Positions 15,300 through 25,945 of a DNA stretch of 46,168 bases are shown piece by piece. Positions within the stretch are counted from its first letter, which is position 1; each line of letters begins with the position of its first letter. The stretch is from Oscillospiraceae bacterium (lineage in GTDB: Bacteria > Bacillota > Clostridia > Oscillospirales > QAMX01): contig SVLY01000018.1 in NCBI GenBank assembly GCA_015067715.1, forward strand, positions 1 through 46,168, given 5' to 3'. Below the pieces are notes generated by a model that searched no databases, had not been told where the DNA came from, and saw nothing but the letters and a program-made list of their open reading frames with translations. A program made the position numbers and the translations under genes.

Positions 15300-15575
15300 G
15301 TGGACTATTCCCGGATCTACGTTGAGCGAATACGGTCTCTCTGCAAAAAGCGGGGTATTTCTGTGAACAAGCTTGCCACAATGAGCGGCGTTAAGCAGTC
15401 CACCCTCGACAATATCGTAAGGGGGCTCACCCGTGACCCAAGAGCCAAGACCCTCCACAAGATCGCCCTTGCCTTTAACATGACTCTGGCAGAATTTTTG
15501 GATTTTCCGGAGCTGAACGAATATTCCTTCGAGGAAGACAACGAATATTCCTTCGAGGAAGACGAAGAAGAATAA
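15300..15575 (+). CDS. XRE/Cro-type helix-turn-helix regulator with acidic tail
   Basis: A 91-residue DNA-binding protein. The helix-turn-helix spans about residues 7-65 (RIRSLCKKRGISVNKLATMS, VKQSTLDNIV) and ends with TLAEFLDFP. The tail contains two exact copies of NEYSFEED followed by EEE, from a 24-bp tandem duplication. GAGGTGAT fits a ribosome site for the GTG at 15300, and the GTG at 15291 is part of that site. It lacks a sensor domain, so it probably responds to a partner or simply represses. Two matching dyads upstream indicate autoregulation, and the sugar operon is divergent. Confidence 0.85.
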   Translation: MDYSRIYVERIRSLCKKRGISVNKLATMSGVKQSTLDNIVRGLTRDPRAKTLHKIALAFNMTLAEFLDFPELNEYSFEEDNEYSFEEDEEE

Positions 15576-15587
15576 GCTTATTTATCT

Positions 15588-15631
15588 CAAAGGCCGCCTT
15601 ATTTTTTTTACTAAGGCGGCCTTTGTTTTTA
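15588..15631 (+). terminator. Terminator of the XRE gene
   Basis: A 13-bp perfect stem, AAAGGCCGCCTTA (15589-15601) with TAAGGCGGCCTTT (15612-15624), is followed by G and five Ts. Confidence 0.88.
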
Positions 15632-15721
15632 TCTCTTTCCTGCCGTTCTCCATCAAACCGACAAAAAACGACAATACCCGGGCTTATACTCTGTGGCGTA
15701 AGCCCCCGGGGGAAAATCAGA

Positions 15722-16777
15722 TCAGAAGGGTCCGGAGACGGACTTGCCGGTGCGGGCGGACTGGAAAGCCGCGTCGATGACCTTCATGACCCTGAGGCTC
15801 TGCTCGGGCTTGACGATGAGCTCGGCGCCCCGGTCCAGAACGTCCATAACGTTGCGGTAGTACTCGCTCCACTGATCCTTGCCCTTGGTGATAGGCTCTT
15901 CAACGATGGTCTCTTTTCTTCTGGGAGCCATGGTTCTGGTGGGACCTGCGGCGGTGTAGACGATGTTTTCCGTCCACTCAACGCCCTCTTCTTCTCTGGC
16001 GCGGACGATTTTGCCGTTGCAATCCCAGTCGAAAACGGTGAGAGTGGCCTCGTCGCCCTGAACCTGCCAGCGGGGAAGGGGAACGAAGCAGAGAGTGTCC
16101 ACCTGGATATGGGCGGAAACTCCGTTTTCAAACTGCAGATAGACCTTGACGTTGTCGTCGCACTCGTCGCTCTTGATCTGCTTCATCTGGCAATAGACTT
16201 CGTTTACGGGGGAGTCGATGAGCCACATGACCTGGTCCAGCAGATGAACGCCCCAGTCAAAGAGCATACCGCCGCCGTTTTCCTTTGAGCCGCGCCAGCC
16301 GTGAAGCTTGCCGCCGGAGCCCTGAACGCGGTTTTCAATGTAAAACGGCTTGCCTACCTTGCCTTCTTCTATGGCCTTTTTGACGATGCGGAAGTCCCCG
16401 TCCCATCTTCTGTTCTGGTGAACGGTGAAAAGGCGGCCGGTCTCCTTTGCAACGGCCAGAACCTTTTCCAGCTCGGCTGCGTTCATGGTGACGGGCTTTT
16501 CGCAGACCACGTTCTTGCCGGCGCGCATGGCCGCAATGCAGTAGTCCGCATGGAAATTGTTGGGTACCGCAACGGTGATTATGTCTATCTCAGGGATGGA
16601 GAGAAGCTCTTCAAGACTGCGGCAGGGAATCAACCCTCTTTCCTTTGCAAGCTCAAGTCTTTCCTCGCGGATATCAAAGGCCGCAATTACCTCAAGACCG
16701 TCCACAGAGGAGTTGATGCTTTCGTGGTGCCAGGCGGCCATTCCGCCATAGCCAATGAGTCCAAGCTTGTGTGCCAT
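15722..16777 (-). CDS. Gfo/Idh/MocA-family oxidoreductase
   Basis: A 351-residue NAD(P)-binding dehydrogenase starting MAHKLGLIGYGGMAAWHHE, with the catalytic-lysine motif EKPVTM and a C-terminal domain containing WGVHLLDQVMW. It is a distant relative of the gene at 12133, and its sugar substrate is unknown. It has its own promoter (16857-16885) and an AAGGAG ribosome site, so it is monocistronic. No other sugar gene is directly attached. Confidence 0.87.
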   Translation of the reverse strand: MAHKLGLIGYGGMAAWHHESINSSVDGLEVIAAFDIREERLELAKERGLIPCRSLEELLSIPEIDIITVAVPNNFHADYCIAAMRAGKNVVCEKPVTMNAAELEKVLAVAKETGRLFTVHQNRRWDGDFRIVKKAIEEGKVGKPFYIENRVQGSGGKLHGWRGSKENGGGMLFDWGVHLLDQVMWLIDSPVNEVYCQMKQIKSDECDDNVKVYLQFENGVSAHIQVDTLCFVPLPRWQVQGDEATLTVFDWDCNGKIVRAREEEGVEWTENIVYTAAGPTRTMAPRRKETIVEEPITKGKDQWSEYYRNVMDVLDRGAELIVKPEQSLRVMKVIDAAFQSARTGKSVSGPF

Positions 16778-16856
16778 GATGGTATTCTCCTTTTGTTCCC
16801 GCGCTATGCGGTGTTCTCGGTGAACAGCCCGTTTTCTCCGGGATACCCACGGATAT

Positions 16857-16885
16857 ATTATAATTTATCCCGCATAGTTTTGCAA
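16857..16885 (-). promoter_or_regulatory. Promoter of the second Gfo/Idh dehydrogenase
   Basis: On the minus strand, TTGCAA (16880-16885), a 17-bp spacer and TATAAT (16857-16862). The start codon lies about 80 bp downstream. The jag terminator lies just upstream and would isolate this promoter from the origin operon. Confidence 0.75.
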
Positions 16886-16900
16886 GAACAATTTTCGGAC

Positions 16901-16944
16901 AAAAAAACGCTCCCCCGGTCGCTTGGCTTAAGCGGTCAGGGGAG
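16901..16944 (-). terminator. Terminator of the rpmH-jag operon
   Basis: A 15-bp stem (16930-16944 with 16910-16924) with two internal mismatches is followed on the minus strand by seven Ts (16901-16907). It lies 12 bases after the jag stop codon and closes the leftward ribosomal/membrane operon. Confidence 0.8.
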
Positions 16945-16956
16945 TGGGTGAAGAGC

Positions 16957-17706
16957 TTATTCTTCGGTCTTCGGGGAGGTCTCTGCTGCCTTGGGCTTGC
17001 GGTTGCCGTTAAAGTTACGGCGGGCGCCGCCGCGGTGGCCGCGGTACTGGCGATGCTTGCCCTCGCCGTTGGTGGGAGCAATGACCACCTTACGGTTGGG
17101 ATCCTGGCCGGTGGAGAAGGTGGTGACACCCTCCTTGGCCTGGAGGCAGGAGTGGATAATGCGTCTCTCGTGGGGAGACATGGGCTCAAGAGTCATGCTG
17201 CGCTGATTCTTGATGACCTTGTCCGCAATGCGGTTGGCAAGGTTCTCGAGAGATTCCTCTCTCTTTTCCCTGTAGTTTTCGCTGTCGATGGTGACGCGAA
17301 CGTACTTGTCGTTGCCCTTGTTTGCGGCAAGACCGGTGATGTACTGCAGAGCGTCAAGAGTTTCGCCTCTGCGGCCGATAAGGAGACCCATATCGGGGCC
17401 GGAAAGGGTAACGTCCACTCTGCCGTCCTCGCCTTCGCTGGCGTGAACGTCGGCCTTGACCTTCATCAGCTCGAAAAGTCCGTTAAGGAAGTCTTCGGTC
17501 TTGCGGGTCATGCCGACCTCGTAGAACACGCGAAGCTTCACCCAAACGCCGCCAAGACCAAGAAAACCGGTCTTGCCGCGGTCGAGAAGCTCGTAGGTGA
17601 CTTCCTCTCTGGGGAGGGAGAGCTGAACAAGAGCCTTGGAAACAGCAACCTCAATGGCCTCATTGACGTTTTTGGCTGTTCCCTCAACCTCTATCATGTT
17701 TTGCAT
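16957..17706 (-). CDS. khpB: RNA-binding protein Jag/KhpB
   Basis: A 249-residue cytoplasmic RNA-binding protein with the three family domains. Jag-N spans about residues 3-52 (GKTGFLGLGG), a KH domain carries LIGRRGETLDALQYI, and an R3H domain carries MSPHERRIIH. The tail is rich in Arg, Gly and Asn (HRGGARRNFNGNRK), which can add RNA affinity. In other Firmicutes it pairs with KhpA and affects cell division and wall synthesis. The ATG at 17706 fits AAAAGGA 9 nt upstream, and the TTG at 17715 lies within that site's spacer. It follows yidC in the usual order. Confidence 0.93.
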   Translation of the reverse strand: MQNMIEVEGTAKNVNEAIEVAVSKALVQLSLPREEVTYELLDRGKTGFLGLGGVWVKLRVFYEVGMTRKTEDFLNGLFELMKVKADVHASEGEDGRVDVTLSGPDMGLLIGRRGETLDALQYITGLAANKGNDKYVRVTIDSENYREKREESLENLANRIADKVIKNQRSMTLEPMSPHERRIIHSCLQAKEGVTTFSTGQDPNRKVVIAPTNGEGKHRQYRGHRGGARRNFNGNRKPKAAETSPKTEE

Positions 17707-17854
17707 TTGTTTCAATCCTTTTCAAACGGGAAAAAGGGCGTTGTTCCTGCCGGGCGCTTAAATTAAGATCAGACCCTGCGAAAAACGGTTAAAAATCCGG
17801 CATTTATCCGCCTTTTTCAAATGGGAGATTAAATTCGGCTGACAAAAACTGTTC

Positions 17855-18973
17855 TCAGTTGAGCTTGGGCTCCTCTTCCTCGTCTGCAACGGGCTTGTTC
17901 CAGTACTTTTTGGAAATAGCCTGGATAATGGGCTCCTGCGCCATGGAGAACAGGTTGTTCAGTATCCAGTAGACGGTGATACCGGCGGGAAGGGCGAAAC
18001 CGATAACGACGGACATGATGGGCATCATGTACATCATCATCTTAGAGGTCTGCGCAGCACTGTCTGCGGTGCTCACGCCGGAAGGATTCTTTTTCTTGTC
18101 GTCGTCGGGAACGACGTTCTTCTGATAGTGCTGGGTCACCCAGCTGAGAAGGAACGAAGTCACGCCGGAAAGAATGGGAAGAATGATGAGAACGTTTATG
18201 GGTCTGTAGCTGGGCTGATCGCCAAGATCAAGCCCGAAGAGATCAAAGTTGATCTCGAAGAAGTCCTCTGTGGAATAGGGTGCGGTATACTCTGTACCGG
18301 CAGCCTCAGCCTCTGCCTTTTCGGCGGCGAGTTTTTCGTTAAGCGCGTCGATATTGCCGTACATAAGACGGGCTACCTTTACCTGGTTGACAGCCTTTTC
18401 GCTTTCAGCCTCGACCATGGCAACGAAGCCCTTCTCGTTACCGACCTGGAAAAGATTGTCCACCTTTTTGGTGAATTCAGCCTTTTCCTCTTCTGTGGTG
18501 AGATCGGCAAGAGTCTTGCCGTCCACAACATAAAGGCCTTCATCCTTCAGCTCGATAAGGTCCTGGGAAATGGCCAGGATCGAGCCGTCGTTCTTTTCGA
18601 TGTTCATCAGGTGAGTAACGGGACGGTAGATGACCGTGTAGAGACCAAGAACGATAACAAGAGTGAGCAGGGTGGGCAGACAGCCTCCCATAAGGCTAAC
18701 GCCTTCCTTCTTGTAAAGCTTGGATACCTCTTCCTGATATTTCTGCTTGTTTGCGCCGTATTTCTTCTCCAGCTTTTTGATCTGGGGCTGAAGCCGCTGC
18801 TGGTCCATCATTCCCTTTTTGCTCTTCATCTGAAGGGGGAACAAAAGCAGCTTGACAATGAGGGTGAACAGCAAAATGGCCAAAGCAAAGTTTGCTCCGC
18901 CGTCACTGCCGATCAGCTTCATTATCATTTGCATTATAAATGCAAAAACATCAGTTACTATTGGAATATTCAT
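17855..18973 (-). CDS. yidC: Membrane protein insertase YidC/OxaA
   Basis: A 372-residue inner-membrane insertase working with or without Sec. TM segments include the start (IVTDVFAFIMQMIMKLIG), LAILLFTLIVKLLLFPLQ, LPTLLTLVIVLGLYTVIY, VLIILPILSGVTSFLLSW and MMMYMMPIMSVVIGFALPAG. A charged cytoplasmic coiled-coil region (MDQQRLQPQIKKLEKKYG) is present. A long hydrophilic insert of about 120 residues (NDGSILAISQD to LGDQPSY) follows the third helix, longer than in Bacillus proteins. There is no lipoprotein cysteine at the N-terminus, typical of clostridial forms. GGAGG lies upstream, and yidD ends 21 bp before. Confidence 0.95.
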   Translation of the reverse strand: MNIPIVTDVFAFIMQMIMKLIGSDGGANFALAILLFTLIVKLLLFPLQMKSKKGMMDQQRLQPQIKKLEKKYGANKQKYQEEVSKLYKKEGVSLMGGCLPTLLTLVIVLGLYTVIYRPVTHLMNIEKNDGSILAISQDLIELKDEGLYVVDGKTLADLTTEEEKAEFTKKVDNLFQVGNEKGFVAMVEAESEKAVNQVKVARLMYGNIDALNEKLAAEKAEAEAAGTEYTAPYSTEDFFEINFDLFGLDLGDQPSYRPINVLIILPILSGVTSFLLSWVTQHYQKNVVPDDDKKKNPSGVSTADSAAQTSKMMMYMMPIMSVVIGFALPAGITVYWILNNLFSMAQEPIIQAISKKYWNKPVADEEEEPKLN

Positions 18974-18994
18974 CTGATTCCTCCGTCCGTTAAT

Positions 18995-19204
18995 TCAGGG
19001 GACCGGGTCGTAACCACCCGGGTGAAAGGGATGGCATTTTAAGACCCGACGCAATGCGAGCCAGCCGCCCTTCAGTGCTCCGTATTTTTCCACCGCACAC
19101 AGCGCGTACTCAGAGCAGGTGGGAATAAAACGGCAGCAAGGCTTTTTAAAGGGAGAGACGTGACGCCTGTAAAAGCGGATAAGAAAGAGAAAGATCTTTT
19201 TCAT
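18995..19204 (-). CDS. yidD: Membrane protein insertion efficiency factor YidD
   Basis: A 69-residue protein with the family signature [20 protein letters not shown] and [13 protein letters not shown]. It helps YidC-dependent insertion. The ATG at 19204 gives the usual N-terminus [14 protein letters not shown] and lies 7 nt after the rnpA stop codon, so it is probably translated by coupling. A GTG at 19237 is in frame but lacks a ribosome site. Confidence 0.92.
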   Translation of the reverse strand: MKKIFLFLIRFYRRHVSPFKKPCCRFIPTCSEYALCAVEKYGALKGGWLALRRVLKCHPFHPGGYDPVP

Positions 19205-19211
19205 ACGCCGT

Positions 19212-19553
19212 TTAAACAGTACGGGAAATAAGCCCACCGGATCTGAGGAGATTTAAAAGATCCTCCTGCAGTTCCTGCCAGGCTTTTCCTATGGCGCGGG
19301 TCCTTGCCACGATGACAATGTCAAAGCCGGGATTAAGAGAGTCCGACGACAGGCGAAGAACCTCTCTTATCTGGCGGCGGATGCGGTTGCGCTTCACCGC
19401 GCATCCAAGCTTTTTACCCGCGGTTATGCCGATCCGGACGTCGGGAGTACCGTTTTGCCGGTAATACACGGCGAACAGACCGGAAACACTTCTTTTCCCT
19501 TTGTGATAGAGCCTTTGAAAGTCTCTGTTGTCCTTAAGGACCGTTGGTTTCAT
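19212..19553 (-). CDS. rnpA: Ribonuclease P protein component
   Basis: A 113-residue basic protein that binds the RNase P RNA, encoded at 32772-33118, and helps it remove 5' leaders from tRNA precursors. The family signature [14 protein letters not shown] is intact, as is FAVYYRQNG. It lies between rpmH and yidD as in nearly all Firmicutes, with rpmH only 14 bp upstream. Confidence 0.95.
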   Translation of the reverse strand: MKPTVLKDNRDFQRLYHKGKRSVSGLFAVYYRQNGTPDVRIGITAGKKLGCAVKRNRIRRQIREVLRLSSDSLNPGFDIVIVARTRAIGKAWQELQEDLLNLLRSGGLISRTV

Positions 19554-19567
19554 AGAGCCCGGGGCGC

Positions 19568-19702
19568 TTAGTGAGTAAGTCTGGCTCTGCCCTTGGCGCG
19601 GCGTCTTGCAAGGACCTTTCTGCCGTTGGCAGTGCTCATTCTCTTGCGGAAACCGGCTTCCTTGCTTCTCTGTCTCTTCTTGGGCTGGTAAGTTCTAAGC
19701 AT
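19568..19702 (-). CDS. rpmH: 50S ribosomal protein L34
   Basis: A 44-residue ribosomal protein beginning [18 protein letters not shown] and ending ARLTH, highly basic. A GGAGGTG ribosome site lies upstream. It heads the leftward operon and starts about 200 bp from dnaA in the opposite direction, the standard origin arrangement. Confidence 0.96.
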   Translation of the reverse strand: MLRTYQPKKRQRSKEAGFRKRMSTANGRKVLARRRAKGRARLTH

Positions 19703-19762
19703 TTTTTTCACCTCCGTCACAAAGCTTCGCAAAGTTTTGGGTAAACATTCGCGTAGAGTTTA

Positions 19763-19792
19763 ATTATATACCACGAAAGGGGTGTATGTCAA
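19763..19792 (-). promoter_or_regulatory. Promoter of the rpmH operon
   Basis: On the minus strand, TTGACA (19787-19792), an 18-bp spacer and TATAAT (19763-19768). The leader to the rpmH ATG is about 55 nt. Confidence 0.82.
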
Positions 19793-19853
19793 TAACTTTT
19801 TTGTTTTTCACCTTAAATTTTACTCTCCCTCTATTTCTTTTTTTCCTGCGATG

Positions 19854-19862
19854 TGATATAAT
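19854..19862 (+). promoter_or_regulatory. Extended -10 promoter of dnaA
   Basis: TGA then TATAAT (19854-19862) forms an extended -10 element. The -35 position holds only TTTCTT. No DnaA box was seen next to it, so autoregulation by DnaA at this site is not evident. Confidence 0.6.
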
Positions 19863-19901
19863 ATGTTCAACATCCTACAATATATAATAGGGGGATCATG
19901 C

Positions 19902-21218
19902 ATGCATTCTGCCGACGACATTTTAACAAGTCTTCTTTCGTTCCTTGCCAAGGATATGCAGAAGCTTGCCATAGACATATGGTTTTCCGATGCGAAGGCT
20001 GTCGAGCTCAGGCAGGACTGCTTCATCATCCGGACAAGCACACCTTATAAAAAAGAGGTCATCCAGACCCGCTACAGTGAAAACTGCAAAAAGATACTCT
20101 CCCAGATATTCTCTACCGACATGGACTTTATCGTTCTTGACGAGACCGAGGCTCCTCCCGCCGCCAAAACCAACAAGATACCCACCGACGGGGAGAAATT
20201 CACCTTTGAAAACTTCGTGGTTGGCAGCTCAAACAAATTTGCCCACGCTGCGGCCAACGCCGTTGCCATGAACCCCGCCGGGGCTTACAACCCCCTGTTT
20301 ATCTACGGCGGCTCCGGCCTTGGAAAGACCCACCTTATGAAGGCCATTTCCAACACCATCCACGAAAACCACCCCGAATACCGCATTGCTTACCTTAAGA
20401 GCGAGGACTTCACAAACGAGCTCATCGACGCCATCAAGTCCCACTGCACCGAGGAGTTCCGCAGCAAATACCGTGTGGTCGACGTTCTTCTCATCGACGA
20501 TATCCAGTTCCTTGCGGGCAAGGTCCAGACCCAGGAGGAGTTTTTCCACACCTTCAACGCTCTCACCGACGCCCACAAGCAGATAGTTCTCACCTCCGAC
20601 CGTCCCCCCAAGGAGATCTACACTCTCCAGACAAGGCTTCAGACCCGCTTCGAAATGGGCCTTCTGGCGGACATACAGCCCCCGGACTTTGAGACCAGAG
20701 TGGCAATTTTGGAGAAAAAATGCGAGATGTTCAACATCACCATTCCGGAAAACATGCTCTCCTACATTGCAAACAACGCCACGGCAAACATACGTCAGCT
20801 TGAGGGCATCGTTAACCACATTCACGCCGACATGGACATCATGGGCGGCGAGGTGGACATGAACATGATCCAGCGCGCCATAAAGGACATTCAGGTGGGC
20901 TCCGGCAAAAAGCCCGCCAGCGAGCTTATCATTGAAGAGGTCTGTAAATACTACAACATCTCTCCCGACAGGCTCAAGGTCAAAAACCAGAGCCAGGATA
21001 TCGTTCTGCCCCGCCAGGTGGCAAGCTACATTCTCCAGCAGCTCACCGATATGTCCCTCCAGGATATCGGCAAGACCCTGGGCGGCCAGCACCATACCAC
21101 CATCATCAACTCCATCAAAAAGATCAAGAACGAGATGCGGGACAACCCCGCTTTGGCAAGCTCCGTTAAGGATCTTATGACCAACCTCAGCGAAAAAGGC
21201 GAGACCCAGGTGTTCTGA
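19902..21218 (+). CDS. dnaA: Chromosomal replication initiator DnaA
   Basis: A 438-residue AAA+ initiator that binds DnaA boxes and melts the origin. It has the N-terminal DnaB-contact domain (DILTSLLSFLAKDMQ), a short linker, the Walker A motif GGSGLGKTH, the Walker B motif VLLIDDIQFL, sensor TSDRPP, and the C-terminal DNA-binding signature GGQHHTTIINSI. Start ATG at 19902 gives MHSADDILTS, with GGGGGA a few bases upstream. Domain II is short. It is divergent from rpmH and followed by the origin. Confidence 0.96.
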   Translation: MHSADDILTSLLSFLAKDMQKLAIDIWFSDAKAVELRQDCFIIRTSTPYKKEVIQTRYSENCKKILSQIFSTDMDFIVLDETEAPPAAKTNKIPTDGEKFTFENFVVGSSNKFAHAAANAVAMNPAGAYNPLFIYGGSGLGKTHLMKAISNTIHENHPEYRIAYLKSEDFTNELIDAIKSHCTEEFRSKYRVVDVLLIDDIQFLAGKVQTQEEFFHTFNALTDAHKQIVLTSDRPPKEIYTLQTRLQTRFEMGLLADIQPPDFETRVAILEKKCEMFNITIPENMLSYIANNATANIRQLEGIVNHIHADMDIMGGEVDMNMIQRAIKDIQVGSGKKPASELIIEEVCKYYNISPDRLKVKNQSQDIVLPRQVASYILQQLTDMSLQDIGKTLGGQHHTTIINSIKKIKNEMRDNPALASSVKDLMTNLSEKGETQVF

Positions 21219-21448
21219 GTTTTCCACAGCTTCCACCGGCTTCCACACAGGGGTTTTCCACCTCATTCACAGCCATAATTTTCCCCATGTGGACCTTTGT
21301 GGAAGCGCCGGAGCTGACTTTCACAGGTCAAAAAACCCCGAACACCCATTTTCCCTAAGGCAGATCTAAAACCGTCAACATTTCCACAGTCTCTAATAAT
21401 ACGACTTTATTATCCTATAACCTATAAGATTAAAAACGGAGGCCTATA
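21219..21448. other. oriC: Likely oriC: DnaA boxes and AT-rich unwinding stretch
   Basis: The dnaA-dnaN gap holds a cluster of DnaA-box-like 9-mers: TTTTCCACA (21220-21228), CTTCCACAC (21240-21248), TTTTCCACC (21254-21262), ATGTGGACC (21287-21295, reverse), TTGTGGAAG (21297-21305, reverse) and ATTTCCACA (21380-21388). They are followed by an AT-rich stretch at about 21389-21435 that could unwind. None is the perfect TTATCCACA, and TTTTCCACA seems to be the local form. Position next to dnaN matches origins of other Firmicutes. Confidence 0.75.
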
Positions 21449-22543
21449 ATGAAATTCACTTGTAAGAAGGCTGAGTTCTCAGAAGCCGTTTCAACCGCAG
21501 CCCGTGCGGTATCTCCCAAGAGCTCAATTCCTGCCCTTGAGGGCATTCTTATCACCGCCGGAGAAAGCCTTACCTTCTGCGGCTACGATCTTAAGCTGGG
21601 TATAACCTGTTCCTGCGAAGCGGACATTGCCGAAAAGGGCAGCATTATCCTCAACGCCCGTCTGCTCTCCGAGATCGCAAGAAAGCTTCCCGACGGAGAG
21701 GTCTTCATCTCCTCCGACGAGACCGACAAGGTAAAGATACTCTGCGGTCTTTCCGAGTACAACCTCACCGGCATTCCCGGAGAAGAATTTCCCGAAATGC
21801 CTCTTATCGATTCCGACAGAAGCTTTTCCATCAACTCCGACGTTCTCAAAAAGATGATCTCCGGAACCATCTTTTCCATCTCCACCAACGACACCAAGCC
21901 CGTTTTCACAGGCTGTCTCTTCGACATCCGCGAGGGCACGTTAAAGCTTGTCTCCACCGACAACTACCGTCTCTCCGTCTGCCGCAATCCCGTGGACTGC
22001 GAGGGAGAGTTCCGCTTCGTGGTTCCCGGAGACACTCTCCGGGAGATCGCCCGTATTCTTCCCGACTCCGAAGATAAGGCCGAGTTCGAGCTGGCAGAAA
22101 AGCACGCTCTGGTCAAGATCGGCTCAAGCGTTATCTTCTCCGGACTTCTGGACGGTCAGTTCTTAAGATACGAAAACTCCGTTGCCGCTCCTCAGAAGAA
22201 CGCCGTCATCATCTCCGTTTCCAAGCTCACCGAATGCGTGGAGCGAGTTTCCCCCGTGGTCAACGACAAGCTCCGCAATCCTCTGCGCTTAAAGCTGGAG
22301 GACGGAACCATCCGCCTTACCTACACCTCCTCCACGGCAAACGCCAAGGACGAGACCGGATATTCCGGCAGATGCGAGCCCGTTGAGGTCGGTCTTTCCA
22401 ACAAGTTCCTGCTGGACGCTCTCCACGCCATACCCGACGAGGAGTGTGAGCTCTGCTTCAACACCCAGACCTCGCCCATGGTGCTCCGCCAGAAGGACGG
22501 GGACGCCTATTTCTACATGATCGCCCTTATGCGGCTCAACTGA
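21449..22543 (+). CDS. dnaN: DNA polymerase III beta sliding clamp
   Basis: A 364-residue clamp that forms a dimeric ring tethering the polymerase to DNA. The three clamp domains are recognisable, with SSIPALEGILI at the start, DNYRLSVCR in the middle and MVLRQKDGDAYFYMIALMRL at the C-terminus. A GGAGG site precedes the ATG. recF starts 2 bases after its stop, so the two are coupled. The small S4-domain gene yaaA, often between dnaN and recF, is absent. Confidence 0.95.
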   Translation: MKFTCKKAEFSEAVSTAARAVSPKSSIPALEGILITAGESLTFCGYDLKLGITCSCEADIAEKGSIILNARLLSEIARKLPDGEVFISSDETDKVKILCGLSEYNLTGIPGEEFPEMPLIDSDRSFSINSDVLKKMISGTIFSISTNDTKPVFTGCLFDIREGTLKLVSTDNYRLSVCRNPVDCEGEFRFVVPGDTLREIARILPDSEDKAEFELAEKHALVKIGSSVIFSGLLDGQFLRYENSVAAPQKNAVIISVSKLTECVERVSPVVNDKLRNPLRLKLEDGTIRLTYTSSTANAKDETGYSGRCEPVEVGLSNKFLLDALHAIPDEECELCFNTQTSPMVLRQKDGDAYFYMIALMRLN

Positions 22544-22545
22544 CC

Positions 22546-23673
22546 ATGAGGGTCGAAAAGATCCTTCTCCGGGATTTTCGCTGTTACGAAGAGGCCGAGG
22601 TAACCTTCGACCCCAGCGTTAACATCATCTGCGGCGAAAACGCCGCAGGAAAGACCAACCTTTTGGAGTCCGTCTACTATTTCTCCGCCATGAAGCCCTT
22701 AAGGGCTGTCCGCGAGAGGGAGACCGTGAGATACGGCGCAGAGGTTGCTTATCTTGAGGCCACCGTGAATTCCGGGGGCAGAGAAAAGGTTCTCACCTCG
22801 TGCATCTCCTCAAAGGGGGGCAAAAGGCTCACCCGGAACGGAGTTAAGCTTAAGACCTCCGGCGAGATGCTGGGGGATCTGAGGACCGTTGTGTTCTCCC
22901 CGGAGGACCTTTACATCGTCAAGGGAGCCTCCGCAGAGAGAAGACGGCTTATGGACAGGGCCATCTGCCAGCTTCGCCCGTCTTACTGGGCGGCGCTGAA
23001 CGAATATAACCGTATTATCGTCCAGAAGCAGAAAATACTTAAAAACAGAGAGGAAAAGCCATCCCTTCTTGAGCTTTTGCCCTCTTACAACGAAAGGCTG
23101 GCGCACTTTGCCGGAACGCTGATCTCCGTGAGAAGCTCCTACGTTGCAAAGCTTTCCCAGCTCGCCGCAGAGTGTTCCGCATCACTCTCTGCCGGAAGGG
23201 ACGTGCTGAGCCTTGAATACAGGACGCTTTCAAACATCCCCTCCCCCAGAGACATGGACGTGAACGACATAAGATGCGCCGTTGGAGAGCATCTGCGGTC
23301 CCACTACGCCGCGGAGCTTGCCTCGGGAAGCTGTCTTTCCGGCCCCCATAAGGACGATATTTCCATCTTCGTCAACGGAACCGATGCAAAAAGCTTTGCC
23401 TCCCAGGGTCAGACAAGAACAGCCTCCCTTGCGCTGAAGCTTGCGGAAAGAGAGATCTTTTTCCGGGACACGGGAGAATATCCGGTGCTTTTGCTGGACG
23501 ACGTGCTCTCTGAGCTGGATCCCGTTCGCCAGAGCGGAGTTCTGAACCGCATTGAGGGCGGGCAGGTGCTTATAACCTGCTGTTCCAGCGAGGCTCAGCC
23601 CCTTGGGGGAAGGCTTATCACAGTTCAACGCGGCAGGATATCCGAAGTCCGGGATATCGTCAAGGCAAAATAA
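22546..23673 (+). CDS. recF: DNA repair and replication protein RecF
   Basis: A 375-residue SMC-like ATPase that loads RecA at gapped DNA. It has Walker A GENAAGKTN, the ABC-type signature region LSGPHKDD and Walker B LLLDDVLSELDP. It starts 2 bases after dnaN with no clear ribosome site, implying translational coupling. Confidence 0.94.
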   Translation: MRVEKILLRDFRCYEEAEVTFDPSVNIICGENAAGKTNLLESVYYFSAMKPLRAVRERETVRYGAEVAYLEATVNSGGREKVLTSCISSKGGKRLTRNGVKLKTSGEMLGDLRTVVFSPEDLYIVKGASAERRRLMDRAICQLRPSYWAALNEYNRIIVQKQKILKNREEKPSLLELLPSYNERLAHFAGTLISVRSSYVAKLSQLAAECSASLSAGRDVLSLEYRTLSNIPSPRDMDVNDIRCAVGEHLRSHYAAELASGSCLSGPHKDDISIFVNGTDAKSFASQGQTRTASLALKLAEREIFFRDTGEYPVLLLDDVLSELDPVRQSGVLNRIEGGQVLITCCSSEAQPLGGRLITVQRGRISEVRDIVKAK

Positions 23674-23693
23674 AACGAAAAAGGAGAAAAAAG

Positions 23694-25908
<2,215 letters not shown>

Positions 25909-25945
25909 GCTTTTTCGGCAGTATTTTTAAGGAACGGTCAGAGAA

